DNA of 6,958 nucleotides. Origin: Desulfocapsa sp. GTDB lineage: Bacteria > Desulfobacterota > Desulfobulbia > Desulfobulbales > Desulfocapsaceae. Under the pieces are notes generated by a model that did no database searches, was not told where the DNA came from, and worked only from the letters and a program-made list of their open reading frames with translations. The stretch is taken from NCBI GenBank assembly GCA_029934915.1, contig JAOZLI010000146.1:1-6958 (forward strand), in the 5' to 3' direction. Position numbers and translations under genes: made by a program. Shown here piece by piece: positions 6,179-6,958 of the stretch (its first letter is position 1; every line of letters starts with the position of its first letter).

Positions 6179-6958
6179 ATGGCTGCCGATAGAACGTCTC
6201 ATCATCGTAACTTAATCCTGGATAGTATCCCGGTTGCTATGGTGACTATGGATTCTAATTTCAGGATTACTTCATTCAATAATCTGGCAGAGCATCTCAC
6301 GGGTTTTTCAGCCACTGAGGCCATTGGAAAACACTGTTATGAAATATTACACAGCAGCAAGTGTGATACGGAATGCCCCCTGCAAACAGTACAGGAATAC
6401 GGTGAATCAGCTACGGGCGTAGAGGCGGAGTTTGTAAGTCGTTTTCATGAACATATTTCGGTGAGAATTGGAACGGCTGCTGTCGAAAACAGTGATGGCA
6501 GTTTTCTTGAATACCTGGAAGTTATAGAGGATATTTCAAGGGAGAAGGTTCTTGAACGGGAAAAGAATAATTTTCAGTTCATGGTGGCTCACGATATGAA
6601 GTCTCCCCTTGTTGCCATGCAGGGATTAATACGTAGAATCCGTGAGCATCATGATGAAATGTCAGCAGAAAAACGTGAAGAATATTTTCGGGTCATCAGT
6701 GAGGCGGGAGAACAGATTGAAGCACAGGTAATGAATTTTCTGGAATACTCTCGTCAGGCAACCAACAAAATTAAACTTACCCTGGAATATACTGACCTGC
6801 CACAATTGATAACCAAGCTTGTACAACGGCATCAGGCACAGGCAGCAGAAAAAAATCTCACCATCCGTGCAGAATATAAGCCCATGAAACGAATTAAAGC
6901 TGACTTCAGGCAATTGCAACGGGTTTTTGAAAATTTACTGGATAATGCGATAAAATTT
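6179..6958 (+). CDS. PAS-domain sensor histidine kinase, 3' end beyond window
   Basis: The frame is open from the ATG at 6179 to the window edge (260 codons), so the C-terminal part is missing. The N-terminus has no signal or membrane helix. A PAS domain spans about 10-120 (ILDSIPVAMVTMDSNFRITSFN, then LTGFSATEAIGKHC). It carries three cysteines, C53, C62 and C66, in GKHCYEILHSSKCDTECPL. This pattern is also seen in PAS domains of other anaerobe kinases and sigma54 activators, where a redox or metal role is suspected. A short helix then leads to HisKA, FMVAHDMKSPLVAMQG, with phospho-acceptor H138. The last residues, FENLLDNAIKF, are the HATPase N-box (N252, N256). G1, F and G2 boxes must lie beyond the edge. 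It sits 6 bases after the GAF kinase gene, with GAGGAG as its ribosome site, so the two form an operon. Confidence 0.9.
   Translation, partial: MAADRTSHHRNLILDSIPVAMVTMDSNFRITSFNNLAEHLTGFSATEAIGKHCYEILHSSKCDTECPLQTVQEYGESATGVEAEFVSRFHEHISVRIGTAAVENSDGSFLEYLEVIEDISREKVLEREKNNFQFMVAHDMKSPLVAMQGLIRRIREHHDEMSAEKREEYFRVISEAGEQIEAQVMNFLEYSRQATNKIKLTLEYTDLPQLITKLVQRHQAQAAEKNLTIRAEYKPMKRIKADFRQLQRVFENLLDNAIKF

Noticed and set aside
1..6958. tRNA, rRNA, CRISPR array, insertion sequence or transposase
   Set aside because: No cloverleaf, repeat-spacer pattern, terminal inverted repeats or transposase motifs were seen on either strand.

Overview
The window looks like chromosomal DNA of a Gram-negative anaerobe or microaerophile, most plausibly a deltaproteobacterium in the broad sense (Desulfobacterota, perhaps a Desulfobulbales-type lineage). 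This is inferred from the style of the genes: a sigma54-dependent response regulator, a DUF4405-type membrane protein, PAS/GAF histidine kinases and moderate GC. No marker gene fixes the taxon.

Layout. Positions 170-4423, all on the minus strand, form a four-gene cluster. In transcription order it encodes a DUF4405-like membrane protein with a helical-repeat tail (3593-4423), a small exported Cys-rich protein (3150-3554), a two-TM sensor histidine kinase (1636-3153) and an NtrC-type sigma54 response regulator (170-1492). The small protein and kinase genes overlap by ATGA, whereas the kinase and regulator genes are separated by 143 bases. A modest hairpin at 77-114 may end the transcript. Apart from this hairpin I see nothing in 1-169.

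The 327-base divergent intergenic region (4424-4750) is the most informative non-coding stretch. Reading leftward it carries a close match to a -24/-12 sigma54 promoter (4491-4506). About 100-125 bases upstream of the predicted start lie two copies of a TTCGACA-N4-TGTC palindrome (4579-4614), spaced 18 bp apart, as expected for enhancer sites of an NtrC-type activator. Reading rightward there is a sigma70-like promoter (4653-4681) and a small inverted repeat (4699-4715).

To the right, on the plus strand, two histidine kinases follow each other with a 6-base gap: a soluble GAF kinase with an unusual H-box (4751-6172), then a PAS kinase with a three-cysteine signature (6179 to beyond the window end).

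Working model (inference). The operon encodes its own sigma54 activator and its first gene has a sigma54 promoter with matching enhancers, so the system is probably positively autoregulated. A small exported protein next to a two-TM kinase and a sigma54 regulator resembles the ZraP/ZraS/ZraR envelope-stress arrangement. Here the exported protein is unrelated by eye and a haem-type or quinone-type membrane protein is added, so a metal or redox signal in the envelope is a reasonable guess. The two cytoplasmic kinases may be part of a separate relay or may share the control region.
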